64,000 nt of DNA from Pratylenchus scribneri (lineage: Eukaryota > Nematoda > Chromadorea > Rhabditida > Pratylenchidae): positions 2,170,001-2,234,000 of the forward strand of contig JAQSEB010000021.1 in assembly GCA_030063045.1 (NCBI GenBank), given 5' to 3'. Positions 10,111 to 23,200 of this stretch are shown one piece after another. The position numbers and the translations under genes were made by a program. Within the stretch, counting starts at the first letter, position 1. Every line of letters begins with the position of its first letter. The notes beneath the pieces were generated by a model that had not been told where the DNA came from, made no database searches, and saw only the letters and a list, made by a program, of their open reading frames with translations.

Positions 10111-10779
10111 TAAAATAGGACTTCAATTCTATTATTTTTGCCATTCCAATCAAAATCAAATCCAATGTTTCCTCTTTTCCTTTTTCCTTTTCCGTTCCTT
10201 CCCAAGTCCCATTTCGCAACTCCTAACCTCCATTGTTAGCCATAAAATTGACAAGAATTAAAATTAGGCCATTGTTATTTTTTCCTCACTTTGCTAATTT
10301 AAAATTAATTTTTTCCTTTCTTTAAAATAAGTAAAAATATAGAATAATATTTTTATGAATTAATTTGAGGGGACCGAGGAGCATTTCAGGGGGTCAATGC
10401 CAAATTCACAAGAGCGGGGTAAAAGAAAAATAATTTAGGAGGGATTCTGGAAACCAAGATGGATTTCAAAAAGATGAGAATTGAATCGGGAAGCCAGGTA
10501 TGTTTGGAAAATGAAAGATGTGTTAGAAAACAATCTAATTGGCATCAGAAATCATTTATTTGTGACCCAAATCTTGCAGATGCTTCAAAAATTCCGCCTC
10601 GATTTCCAGAAATATGCTTCTCCATCCTTCCCTAAATCAAGCCTCGGTCCCACCTCAAATCCATTCAAAGTCAAATTTTCTATTTTCACTTTTGAAAATA
10701 CACACGTACATTTTTCTCTTATTAGGGTTTATCGTTTCAATTTTACCACTGCTTTATTAAAATTGCTGAAGGCAAATGG
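10111..10779. other. intergenic region without a clear gene
   Basis: Spacer between the G-rich block and the palindromic element. An ATG at 10459 opens a 13-codon frame (MDFKKMRIESGSQ) ending at a perfect donor-like CAG|GTATGT. I cannot connect it to a downstream exon, so it stays a suggestion only. Confidence 0.3.
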
Positions 10780-11065
10780 AAGTTTTCGACTTCTAATAAA
10801 TCAGAAACTGATTTTAGGCCCTACAAATCTTATATCATTTTGTAGATCTCATCGAGTCGCATCGAATAGTATATAATTTGTCATGATTTGGGCTAAAATT
10901 AAAGATTATAAAACCAAAGTGTGGAAAAATAGTTTCACTTTAATACCCTCTAATTTTGACTTTTAACCATGACAAATTATATATCAATCGACGCGTCTCG
11001 ATGAGATTTACCAAATGGTATAAGGTATGTGTAGTGTCTGAAACTGGTTCCTGATTTATTAGAAG
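10780..11065. repeat. palindromic element, CATCGA family
   Basis: The left arm is CTTCTAATAAATCAGAAACT then TAGATCTCATCGAGTCGC and TATATAATTTGTCATG. The right arm mirrors it: CATGACAAATTATATATC, GACGCGTCTCGATGAGA and CTGATTTATTAGAAG. The same arms recur at 14.6-14.8, 36.8-37.1, 39.1-39.3 and 43.2-43.5 kb. No coding capacity. Confidence 0.75.
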
Positions 11066-11267
11066 TAGAAAAGTTCCACATTTGCACTATTCACAGGAAA
11101 CGCCCAAATTTGCATGGCCCTTTATCTAATATTCAGCAGGAATCGTCCCCTTACGGTCGACAAATTGCAAACCAAAGGGATGGAGGGAAATTAAAAAATG
11201 GAAAACGGAAAGAATTTAAATCCGCCAATCCATAATTTTAACCAAAAATTGAATAAATTCATCCAAA

Positions 11268-11275
11268 TTTTTTAG
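11268..11275 (+). promoter_or_regulatory. possible trans-splice acceptor upstream of the giant gene
   Basis: TTTTTTAG lies 23 bases upstream of the ATG at 11299 with no other ATG between. In nematodes such a site just 5' of the start codon often receives a spliced leader. This is a position-based inference. Confidence 0.35.
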
Positions 11276-11298
11276 AGTCATTAAAAATTTATTATTAA

Positions 11299-14200
11299 AT
11301 GCCTCGCCAATTTTCCTCCCAATTATTTTACCTTCCATTCCTTCTTCTTCTCCTCCTCTTGGCCATCATCGACACGGCAAATGGCGTCCATAGTCAACGA
11401 AAATGGAAAAAACTAGTGACAGCCACACGCTTTGTTAATAATCTGCGCTATAAATCGGCGGTGTCGGATGAGGCCCGTAAACGCAATGAATACATTGAAC
11501 AAATAATGACACCCTATGGATCGCCGGAAGCATTCAGTCGTGTTGTCAAAATTGGCAACAAAAATGGCGGAAAATGGCTTGTGTCCAAGGACAAATCAAT
11601 GCAAGCAATCCTCGATTTTGTGCAGGAAAAGTTGGGCAGGGAACATCCAAAATTAGAACCTGTATTGAAAGAGGACGACGTGTTAACCCAAGAAAATTTG
11701 GGCGGCACAGAACATTCAAAATTAGAACCATTATTGTTGAAAGAGAGCGCCTTACCCTTGAGTGGATGCCATGTCAGTTTTCATTTCGATCCGAGGACAA
11801 TCAATCAACAGGTTGGTCAAAGGAATTTTGTAAGGATGGAATTATGGAAAAATCACTAATGTATGAAAATTACCTGTGCAAAATTGGTTACATTAATTTA
11901 CGCATGTGCCATTGGAAACAATATGTTTTTTGGTTCTTATATTGTTGGTATCCCCCTTTTTTGGGTCAACTGGGAAAAAGTGAAGGGTTCCCCCTCTGGG
12001 TCATCAGGGATTAGGGTTTGAGTAATTAGGGGTTATTCAGGGGTTATTCAGGGATAGGTATTATCCAGGGTAACCCCTAATGACCCTAACCCTAAACCTT
12101 ATGAACCCATAGGGGGCAGGCACCCTTCACTTTCCATCCTGTTTTCCCATTTTGACCCAAAAAGGGGCCAACGATATGAGTACCTGTTTTCGTGTTCGGG
12201 TGATCTTTTTTCAGGGATGATGGGAGGGTTTCCCTCCTATTTTTCCATCTTGACCCAAAAAGGGATGGATATCAACGATATGAGTACCTGTTTTCGTGTT
12301 CGGGTGATCTTTTTTCAGGGATGATGGGAGGGTTTCCCTCCTATTTTTCCATCTTGACCCAAAAAGGGATGGATATCAACGATATGAGTACCTGTTTTCG
12401 TGTTCGGGTGATCTTTTTTCAGGGATGATGGGAGGGTTTCCCTCCTATTTTTCCATCTTGACCCAAAAAGGGATGGATATCAACGATATGAGTACCTGTT
12501 TTCGTGTTCGGGTGATCTTTTTTCAGGGATGATGGGAGGGTTTCCCTCCTATTTTTCCATCTTGACCTAAAAATGGATGGATATCAACGATATGAGTACC
12601 TGTTTTTCGTGTTCGGGTGATCTTTTTTCAGGGATGATGGGAGGGTTTCCCTCCTGTTTTTCCATCTTGACCCAAAAAGGGATGGATATCAACGATATGA
12701 GTACCTGTTTTCGTGTTCGGGTGATCTTTTTTCAGGGTTGATGGGAGGGTTAAGAAAGAACAATGCTGTTTTCCTTTTCGAGACTCAAAATGAGTAATTT
12801 TCCATATTTTGTTATTTCTTTTAATTGAGATTTTGCATCAAAAAATAAATAATTTGGGAAGGATATTTTTAGGAAAATTACACATATTAGGTAGAAAGCC
12901 CAATAAGCCTTATTAGGCAGGATAAATTTTAGAAATTTGATCAAATATTTGTTCATATATTTATGGCCCTAAAATTGCTGCATTTTAGATACGAAATTTT
13001 CTTTACGAAATTCAAATTTTTTTGTTGCCTAAAATTAGGGTAACATTATTAATAAATTAGGGAAAAGCCCGAAGGAATTGGCAAATTTTGGAATTCAATT
13101 TTTTCCAAAAATTGCTGCCATTTAGTCACAAAATTTTATTTACCCAATTCAAATTTTTTTGTTGCCTAAAATTAGGGTAACATTATTAATAAATTAGGGA
13201 AAAGCCCGAAGGAATTTGATAATTTTAAAATTCATTTTTTCCTTTCCAATTTAAGGCATTCCGTTTTGATGTTGGCACCCGGGTTAGTGAAGAGGCCATT
13301 GAACATTTGGAATTGTTCGAGGAGCGGGAGACGGGCCGAAAAATGATAATAAACAAAGAGAAGAAATGGAATGGCCTAAAGGATGGGAATATAATAGAGG
13401 GAGAAGTGGAAATGATTGGTGAAGAGAAGAAGCACAATGACAAAGGGAAAAATATCATCGGAATGGTAGGTTTAAAGCTTTAAAGTTTGAATTTTTTTAA
13501 ATCATTAATATTAATTAAATAGGTCTCTGTCTTTGTAGGGTCCATTGGCTAAAGAGTTCAATTTTTTGAAATATTAGAATCGGGTTAAAAGAAAAAAAAA
13601 TTAGTGTTTAGCCACTTTGATTAAGATGGTGAGGAAGCCACAATTTAGTAAAATTGTCTTAAAACCTTAATAAATCCTTCAATTTTTTCCCTTAAAAAAC
13701 GTTTAATCATTTTTCGCCTTTGGCAATCACTAAATATAATGCCCGACTAAATAAAGTCCCGATTTGAAGGGAATAATTGAATAAATTCCCAATGTATTTT
13801 TTTAGGCTACCGATATTTCCGTCAGCTATTTGGATATTTAGATATGTGGCAAAAAAATCTCCAAGAATATTTTATTTTAATTTTATTTTTTTAAGATGAA
13901 AATGGACCAATAAATGCCCTTTAAGGCAATAATATTTATATCCTCTAATTAAATAATTTAAGGAAAGGAGTAAAATTAATTGAATATAAAAATTTATGGA
14001 TTAGGCTCAAAAAATTATTTTTACAAATTTAAGGAGGAAATCGAAGAAGAACAAAACGAAAGTGAAAGTGAAGGAAAAACATCAACAGAAAATGAAATTG
14101 CCAAAAAGGAAGAACATTCAGCCGACCATAAAGAAGAAGAAGAAGAGGATGACGATGATGATGAGGAGGAGTCAACCATCCCACTGAACACATATGCAAG

Positions 14201-17200
14201 CATTGGTGCCATCCAACATGGGAAGAATGCATTTGGGGAAGGTGCCCTCCTTGACATGTCAAACATTCCCAAAACGAATGTGCTCACAAACAAGAGGATA
14301 ATTGAACGAGTCAAACTTTTCTTTGACGACATCATCAACGCATGTGATGGCAAAAATGATGGCCTGCTGGATGGTAAGTGCTTTTTTATTTTTTGAGGAC
14401 TGGGAATGAATTACAACAGGCATATTTTGGATTTAAGGATTTAAACCAGGGTCAACAGCTTTTAATATAAGGAATTTGTAGTAATGTACAGGGAAGAAAG
14501 TCGTTTGTTTAATAACTAGGGAGCGGATTTTTAGGTCGCAAAAATCGCAAAATAGGTGCCCAAAAATCGTGCGAGGACAATTCCTAAATAGACAAAAACC
14601 TTATACCATTTTATAGATCTCATCGAGATGCATCGATTGATATATAATTTGTCATGGTTTGACCCAAAATTAAATGGTATTAAACCATTTTTCAAGTTTT
14701 TGGTTTTAAACTCTTTATTTTGGGTCAAACCATGACAAATTATATATCAATCGATGCATCTCGATGAGATCTATAAAATGGTATAAGGTTTGTAGGGTCT
14801 AAAACCGGTTTACGATTTATTATAGTAGAAAAAATACACATTTGCACCTTTTTAGGAAGCGCCCACATTTGCACTATTTAGGAAATGACATATCACCCCC
14901 AAAAATAGGTCGAAAAACCCCAAAATAGTAGGTAATTTTTCGATTTTTATTGCATTTTTGTCATGAAATTTTTCCTCAAAAAAGTGCTTGCCAAAAACAT
15001 GAAATAAATGTATAAAAACTTCATTTATGTGCTTTTCTCATCAAATCTGATGCAAACAAAAAATAGGTCAAAACCTAAAAATCCGCTCCCTATTAATAAC
15101 TAGGAGCTAGGACTCACTATTGACAGCAGTCATATCTATTTAAAAGATTTGAGGACATTTGATATTTTTTCTCCGTTTCTAGGTTTTACCATTAACAAAT
15201 ACTCACATCAAAATACTCATAACCCATTAAATGTTCAGCAGATTATTTTAATTTCTTTTTGATCAAATACCATTCAGTGGATGATATTCACGAAACGAAA
15301 ATGAAAAATGCATTAGATTTAAGCCAGGGTAAACAGCTTTTTAATTAGTTCCATTATAAATTTGTGGTCATGTTTTAGCTTTTGCTAAGCAGAGGGAATT
15401 TTTTACAAATTTGTTTAGATTACATTATATTCAAGGCGTGATTTAATTAAAATAAAACATCATTCTGGCGCTTTGTAATAGCTATTAAAAATATTTCTTA
15501 TGGGTTTCAATTTCAGTAAATTCTTGAAATTTTTAAATTAAATTAAGAAAGATCACAATAAATCAAGAAAGTCTAAAATCGAATTTTAAAAAAAACGGAA
15601 AACCGGATTATCGATTATCCCAATTTATTTTGACCGAAATTGCTTATATCTTTCCTTTATTTATGAAAAGTCTTTAATTAGACGGAAATTACAATAAAAA
15701 GTGGATTTTTTAAATATTTTATTGTTTAAATATTTAAAAAATATTCCATTCAAAGATACGCTACCAATATTTCGGGAGAAAAAAGAAGCATTTAATTTGG
15801 ACGATTTTCTGAAGAAAATGAAGGCGAATGAAGGCAAAATGCAGTCGAAAGAGGACATGGACATGTATTTGGAGGATTTGAACGAGATTATGGCAAAAAT
15901 GGTGGACAGTGTTCGGGCCGCCTCCGACTATGAACGAGCCGAAATAAAGGAATTGGCTGAGAAGAAAAAAGCCGAATTTGAGGAGGCCACTAGCTTGGAC
16001 CATGAGGGAGAGACAAAACGGCTGATGGAGGAGAAGCATAAGCCGTATGATTTCTTGAAGGTGTGCCTAATAATAATATGGATTTGAAATTGGTCCCATT
16101 TCCATTTATTAAGCAATGCTCTAATCAAAAATAGAGGACGGCCCGGATTCCGGAATCCGTATTTTTCTAATCCGTACGGAATCCGTATAATCCGTACGGA
16201 TCCATACGTTTTTTTCCCAATCCGTAGTCCGTAATCCGGTCCGGACGATTTTCAATTAGCCGGTCTCTAATCAAAAAATTAATAGTTAAAAAATTATCTT
16301 TGCCTTTGACAATGACAAGGATCCAAAAAAATTGACTTTTGAAAGAAGTTTTTTACTGTTACTGTATTTTTTATATAGCTCAACAGGGAAATAACCAAAT
16401 TAAGAAAGTGTTTTACCTAATGAAAAGCCAAAAAAGCCCTCTACAAATTGGCATTTTTAAATTTTGTAAAATTCTAATTTACTAAAAGTTAAATGTCTTT
16501 GAGTGTAATAAATTCGAATTTCTGGAGGAAAATCCACTTATTTTATGAATTGTTTTAAATTTCCAAAAATTAGGAAAGCAGCCACTTTTTAGAGAAAAGT
16601 TAGGGTTTTCAATTGGAATATTGCCTTTCTGAAATTCTCCTTCCCTTCCCTTTTTTATCGCCTAATAAAGAATGACCCGCGGGCAATGAAATGGGCTCTA
16701 TATTTCTTGAGAGACAAAAATCTATGAGTGTAGCCTAAGGCATGATTTAGACATTAATTAAAATTTAATTGGCTTCCAATTAGCTGAAATTATTTTTGTG
16801 CCGACTGAAAATTTTAACAAATTTTTAACACCAAAAAATAATTAAATAATTTTGATTATTTCCTTAAGACCGTCCAATTCGCCATCAACGCTCGACCGGC
16901 TTCAATTGAATTCAAAAAATTAACATTTTCGGAATATGAGGAGCTGGTTGCACTCAGTGAAGAGGATGGCTGGGGCAAATTGAGGCAAACGTTGAATTGG
17001 CTAAAAATTCAACGAAAATTGACTGATGGTGAAGCGGAAAATTTGTTGAAGAAAGCTGGTAATGGCTTTGAGGGCGAATTGAAAAATCGCTCTTACACAA
17101 AAATATTAAGCAAGGAGGAATTAGAGGATTTAAAAGAGGCGGCTAAATGGCCAAAACTTGAGGAAATTTTGGCGGTGCCATTGATGGAAAAACTGGACAG

Positions 17201-20200
17201 GGATGAATACGAAAAGCTAATGGAATTGGGAAAATCTAAACAGGTCAGAAAATGTTAAAATTTACATTATTATACTAGAGCTAAATAAAAAAATTAAGAT
17301 GAAAATAAGGAATGTGGAATTTCCAGTATTGGTAAATATCTCACTTTTGTTAATTTACTTATAAAAATTTTACCCTTGGTTTAAGCTCTTTTATAGAGTA
17401 TTTTAATATTTAAATAAAAGATAAAAACTAAATTGCCAGAATTTTATGGCCAAAAAAATTTAAAAACTGTCCGATTTTGCCTATTTTATATTCTTTTTTG
17501 GTCATATTTTTATCAATAAATTCTTTATTAAGTAACGCAATCAGTAGCCAAGACTATCAAATTTATTAAAAAATATTCATTTCTAAAATTGATTTATTCG
17601 TAAAATCCTGATGCGCAAATTTTGTGTAGAATAATCTAGGTGAAAGTTTTGAAAAAATAGTAAATTATTAAAAAAAAACTAATATTGGAATCTTTTAAAA
17701 GCAAAGAACTTCGATAAATAAATTTTTTAAATAAATGTACTTTTTTTGCAGCTAACGGAATTCGACAAATTGGCAACAAGCTTTGAAAAGAAAGGAAAAT
17801 TGGACAAGAAGGAATTAGAAAAATTGATCGCCACCAAAGGTGACCAAACCAAATTGAAAACTCTCATCGAAGGAATGGGCCAAGTGCATCGAAACATTGC
17901 GGATAGCCTAATCCAAGGAAAAAAGCATTGGGTACATAAAACTGCTGAATGGACGGTTGAATCCAGCAAAACATTGGGCAAATCCATCGGAAGTGGAGTC
18001 ATGGTAAGTTGGACTTGCCAAAATTGGGCTACCTTACTGCTTCATTTTGGCAAAATTCCATTAATTTTTGAACTTTTTTACTTATATTTGACAATTAAAA
18101 TTAATTTGTTTGGAATTAATGGCCAGTAATTGAAAAGGTTTGGATCGAAACCGGTTTAATCTTCAGTCTTTAAATTAAAACCTGTTTAAATCAAATTAGA
18201 ACCATTTTGGATTTTCAGAATTATATAATTAAAATCGGTTTAAATTCAAATGATTTGAAATGAAACCAGTTTTAATTAATTTGAAAACTGGTTTTTATTT
18301 TGCGAAATGGAACAAGTTTTTAAATTAAGAGTTTTTTTTGATAAATTTATTTTTTCCCATTTTTAAAGTGGCTTTTCAATTGGATTACGCGCAAACAATC
18401 CAAGGAGATCACATCCAGCGAGATGGAGAAAAATAAGGAAAAAAATGAGGAGAAACTTAAATCACTTCAAAAAGCACGGCGTGAGGCAATTGGCGATGCC
18501 GTGAACAAAATCCGGCAAAATCGGCAATGCCATTTGCTTAGCGAACCAATCCGATATGCCATCTACGCGGAAGAGGAAGAAGAAAAGGAGAAGAGTAAAA
18601 AGAATGAACTATATAAGCGGAAGGCAGCGGCGACACAGGATTTAAGAGCTCGTTTGGGAGCACAGGCCATGAATGCCGTGTTGAACACGAAACATTTCCC
18701 AGAAGGTAATAATTAAGGTGAAATGCTAATTAAAATTATCTCACTCCTTATATTAGGCCACGGCACTGCGGTGGCCATGAGCGTGTTGGGCAGTGGGTCC
18801 ATTGGCATTTTTTTGGATGTTCTTATGATTCCCCTGATCATACTGGGTGCCACTCATGCATTGGGCCCAATCCCACATGTTGGTGTTGTCATCATCATAA
18901 TCATCAAATTTGTCATCAAACCCTTATCGGAATCGGAGACTCCATTGGTGGCGGAAACATTCGATTCGGCCATTATCAAACAATATTTGGAGTCATTGAA
19001 GGGCAAGAAATTTTGGCGAGGCCTCAACCATTTCAAGAAGACCCTTGTGGAAGCATTTGAATCGGGCAAAATCGCCGCTTTGGGCTCTATTTTCTACAAT
19101 TTCTCTATGCTTGCCTCATTCCCTGGAGCATTGCCCATTCAATTGTTCTTCAATGTGGTGAGCAATTATTTATTTAAAATTAAGAATTATTTTTACGAAT
19201 ACTCAGTCTACTCTACAGTAAATATAATGATTTTTTTAATATATGTTTTGCTAACATTTTTTTGTAAATAAAAATTCCCTGAATTTGGCGAACATTTTAA
19301 GTAAAATGTTTGACTAATGTTTGGCGAACATTTTAAGTAAAATGTTTGACTAATGTTTGGCGAACATTTTAAGTAAAATGTTTGGCGAACATTTTAAGTA
19401 AAATGTTTGAATAATGTTTGGCGAACATTTTAAGTAAAATGTTTGACTAATGTTTGGCGAACATTTTAAATAAAATGTTTGACTAATGTTTGGCGAACAT
19501 TTTAAGTAAAATGTTTGACTAATGTTTGCGAACATTTTAAGTAAAATGTTTGACTAATGTTTGGCGAACATTTTATGTAAAAAGTTTGACTAATGTTTGG
19601 CGAACATTTTAAGTAAAATGTTTGACTAATGTTTGGCGAACATTTTAAGTAGAAATATTTGGATGGATAATATTTGGCGGGCATTTTTATCTTTGGCCAA
19701 CATATTTTAAAAAATGATTTTAAATTTTTAACGGACATTGTTTATTTGGTGAATAATTATAATTAAAAATATTAAACAATTTTAGCCGAATATTTTTAAT
19801 AAAAAATAACCATTTTATTCAAAAATGTTTCCTTCCAGATTTCAACAGTTACTTCCGCTGCAATGGTCCCGATTGAATTAATGAAAACAAGGGATGAGAT
19901 CATCAAAAGTCTTCACTATAAAATGGAGAATGGATTCTTCCCAAAACCAACTAATGAAAAACAAGACGAAATGGCTCAGGAAATGGGTGAAAATTATGCA
20001 AAATTGTGGATAAAATGGTTCGGCAAAAAGCCTCTGCATAAGCAAATGCAACCAGTGGAAGCTCGGAATTGGGCCTACATAAATTGGCTGGAGAAGCAAA
20101 CTTGGCGTACAATGGAGGTGGAACAATCTTCGCGTTTGGCCATCAACTCAATGGGCATTGGACCCATCATAAGCAGCATCGTATTCTTGATCATGCAATA

Positions 20201-23200
20201 TTTCCAATCCTCAACGAAAGCTCCGGAGTCAGTGAATTTGTTGACAATTTTGAAAAAAAAATAATTTTTTCAGATCATTGGTCAGTGCTGTCAGTGTGAT
20301 GTTCAATTCGCCCACCGAAATGATCAGGTTTTGACATTGGATCTTTTTACGAAATTTTAGAAATAAAATCAAATATATTCAAAGGAGTTTTTTAGAACAA
20401 ATATTTAGGCCAAAAGGTTGTGTGGCAAATTATTCATAGCATTTTATTTACGGTTAAGTTAGGATTTATAGCAGGGAAATATTATAATGCAGTCCTTAAA
20501 AACGCCGATGTTTTGGCACAAATATTTTTCTCTATTTTTTCGTAAAATTAATATTTTTCTTTTTTTTCAGTATGACCGGCGCAATTTGGGGCGCTAACAA
20601 CATTGGATTTGAAAAAGCCCCTTGGCTTCTGAGCACGGATGAGCAAAAGAATGGCCTCATCATGGGAAAAATTTTTGCCAAAAGCAATGCCCAAATGAAG
20701 TCTGAGACTGGCCGTTTTGAGGTGATTGAGGATCGCGAACTCTACGACATTTATAATCCGTGGATGGCCATCACAATGCCAATAGGCAAATTCTTTGTGA
20801 AAAGTGGAATTTGGCTAAAGGAGAAGTGGGATAAATTTAGCCAAAAGCATGAATACAAAAGAGATCCGGGGAACACAAAAACTGGCAATCGGGGATTGAA
20901 TCCAAAAAGTTGGTGTATTTTGGCATATTTTTGAAAATTCCTTATTTTTTCAGAATTAATTGTGGAAAATTATCGTAAAAATGTGGTCTATTTGATCACA
21001 TTCCCGAGGACAAGCTCCCTTCCAACATTGTCAGCAAAATCGATGGCATTGGAATATTGGCTGAAAATGCAAAATGACAAAAAATTCTATGTAAAATTTT
21101 TAATTTTAAAATTGGTAAAATTAATAAAAAAATGAATGAAATTTTTAAAATTTCACAAAAATGAATGAGATTAATTTTATTAAAAATTGCTTATTAATTA
21201 AAAATTTTGGACCTATTTGATTGAAATTATTTGTGTTAATTTTTAATTGTTCTTGAGTTAAATTTGTAATTTATTAAGATCAAGAAAACAATAGCAATTT
21301 AGGTTCAGAAAGCATTTAAATTGATATAAAAAAAATTGATTGAGAAAAAGAAAAAAAATATATTGGAAGATAAAAAATATATTATTTAATTTAATAATAT
21401 TTAATTAAATATTTAATTTTTTGTAGCGAATTGCTGACGGCTTCTTCATAACCGACCTATTTGCCGAATCAGTTCCCTATGTTGAATATAATGGAGAAAA
21501 ATTGAAGGGCAGCACTCAAGAAATCATTGATAAAATTTTGGGAAATAAGGCCAAACATTCGGATTTGAATGAAAACAAAATGATTGAAATTTTTTTGACC
21601 AAATTGGAAAGGTAAGAGGAGGCTGCGGAAATTTTTACACCCGAATTTTGTTCACCAAATTAATTTTTAATTAATATTATTGTTAAGTTTAGTCTTGAAT
21701 AAATTGAGTTTAAAGAAATAACGAATTCGATAAAAAATTACAAAAAAATTATGAGACGAAAAAAGAGGCAAAATAACCAAAAAAACGGAGAATTTCGTTG
21801 TTGGCCATAAATTTTTGGCCAATTAATTTTGTGATCAATCATTTTGATATTAAAAATCTCTAAAGAAAAAGTTTAAACAAATGGCATAAGAAAGAGGCTT
21901 ATTAATAGGATTGAATATTTTCCAATGTACGAAATTCGGGGGTACTATCCCATTTTAGGGATGCGCAGGTCTTTTTGAGGGGGTTGAGGTCATTATAGGG
22001 AGGGTAGAGTCAAAAGTGGAGAGAGAGGGGGGGGGGGGGGTGCAAAATATATTTTAAATCTGAATTTTTCCCAATGTAGGGCGGTGCAGGTCATTTTAGG
22101 GATGCACTGGTCAATATTTGGGTGTGAGGCTATTTTATAGGGAGGTACAGTGGTCAATATTAGAATTAGAAGGTGCTGATGAGGTAAAATAAGGGGGGAC
22201 AGGTCAAAATAGAGAGGTGCAGAATTGAGCATTTTTATGCGTTGGTGGACATTTTAGGAAGTATACAAAGCTGTTTATATGTAGTATGCATCCCCTATAA
22301 TGACCTTAACCAACCTTTTAAAAAGATCCGTACCCCCACGCCCCCCCCTAAAATGGGATACTACCAATTCGGGTAGTAGAAATAGAAACTGTGAGGAATC
22401 AAGCCATTTTTTGGCAATATTTTCATTAATCCATTTAAATTAATTGAACTTTATCACATTAAGCGCCCTTGTCGCTGATCGAAAGAAGCATGGAATGGAA
22501 TTTATGCTCAAAGACAAAGCACTTTTGACCTCAATGATGTCCACAATGAGTCAACTGTTCCCAAAATTGGTTGAATATGAATTGGACTATGTGGACAGTT
22601 GGGACACTTTGCCGGGCCAATTGAAGGGAGCATTCAATTTGATTGGCACAAAAATTGATGAAAAACTGAAGGTACGGAGAAAATTTTATTAATTTGAAAT
22701 TTTTAAAATGATCAAATATGCATTGAATAAGATTGATCTATGCTTTAGAAAATATTTAAATATTTGGATATTTTTTCATTAGAGTTAAAATGAGAATGAT
22801 AAATAACCGAATAATATTAATTTACCCATATAAAAAATGGCTGAATTTACATAAATTTTTTCGTATCTAAAAATATTATATAAATATTTCTGAGGCCATA
22901 CTACTTGGCCATAACTAGGTAAGAGGGCACAGCGCTCAGGGTTAAGTTCTGGACAGGATGGGATTAGTAATTAGGGGGTTAGAGAATCTAAAAAAATCTG
23001 ATTTAGCCAAGTTATATGGCCTCAAAAAATAAAATTTTTTCGCACGAAAGAATTTATGTAAATTCAGCCATTTTTTATATAAATTATTAGACTCCCTAAT
23101 GATAACCAATCTGAGAAGGCGCTATATCATTCTAAGCCCAAAATATCCACTATATTTTGAGTTTTGACCTTTTTTTAGATTTTCTGTCTGTGAAAAAATT

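Noticed and set aside
10481..10876. 131-codon plus-strand frame
   Set aside because: Its second half runs into the CATCGA palindromic element and the start has no context; no family resemblance.
14021..14353. 110-codon Ser-rich frame on the minus strand
   Set aside because: Shadow of the acidic exon 3 of the giant gene.
19350..19738. Minus-strand frames with repeated NISQTFYLKCSP
   Set aside because: Product of the 36-bp minisatellite in an intron of the giant gene.
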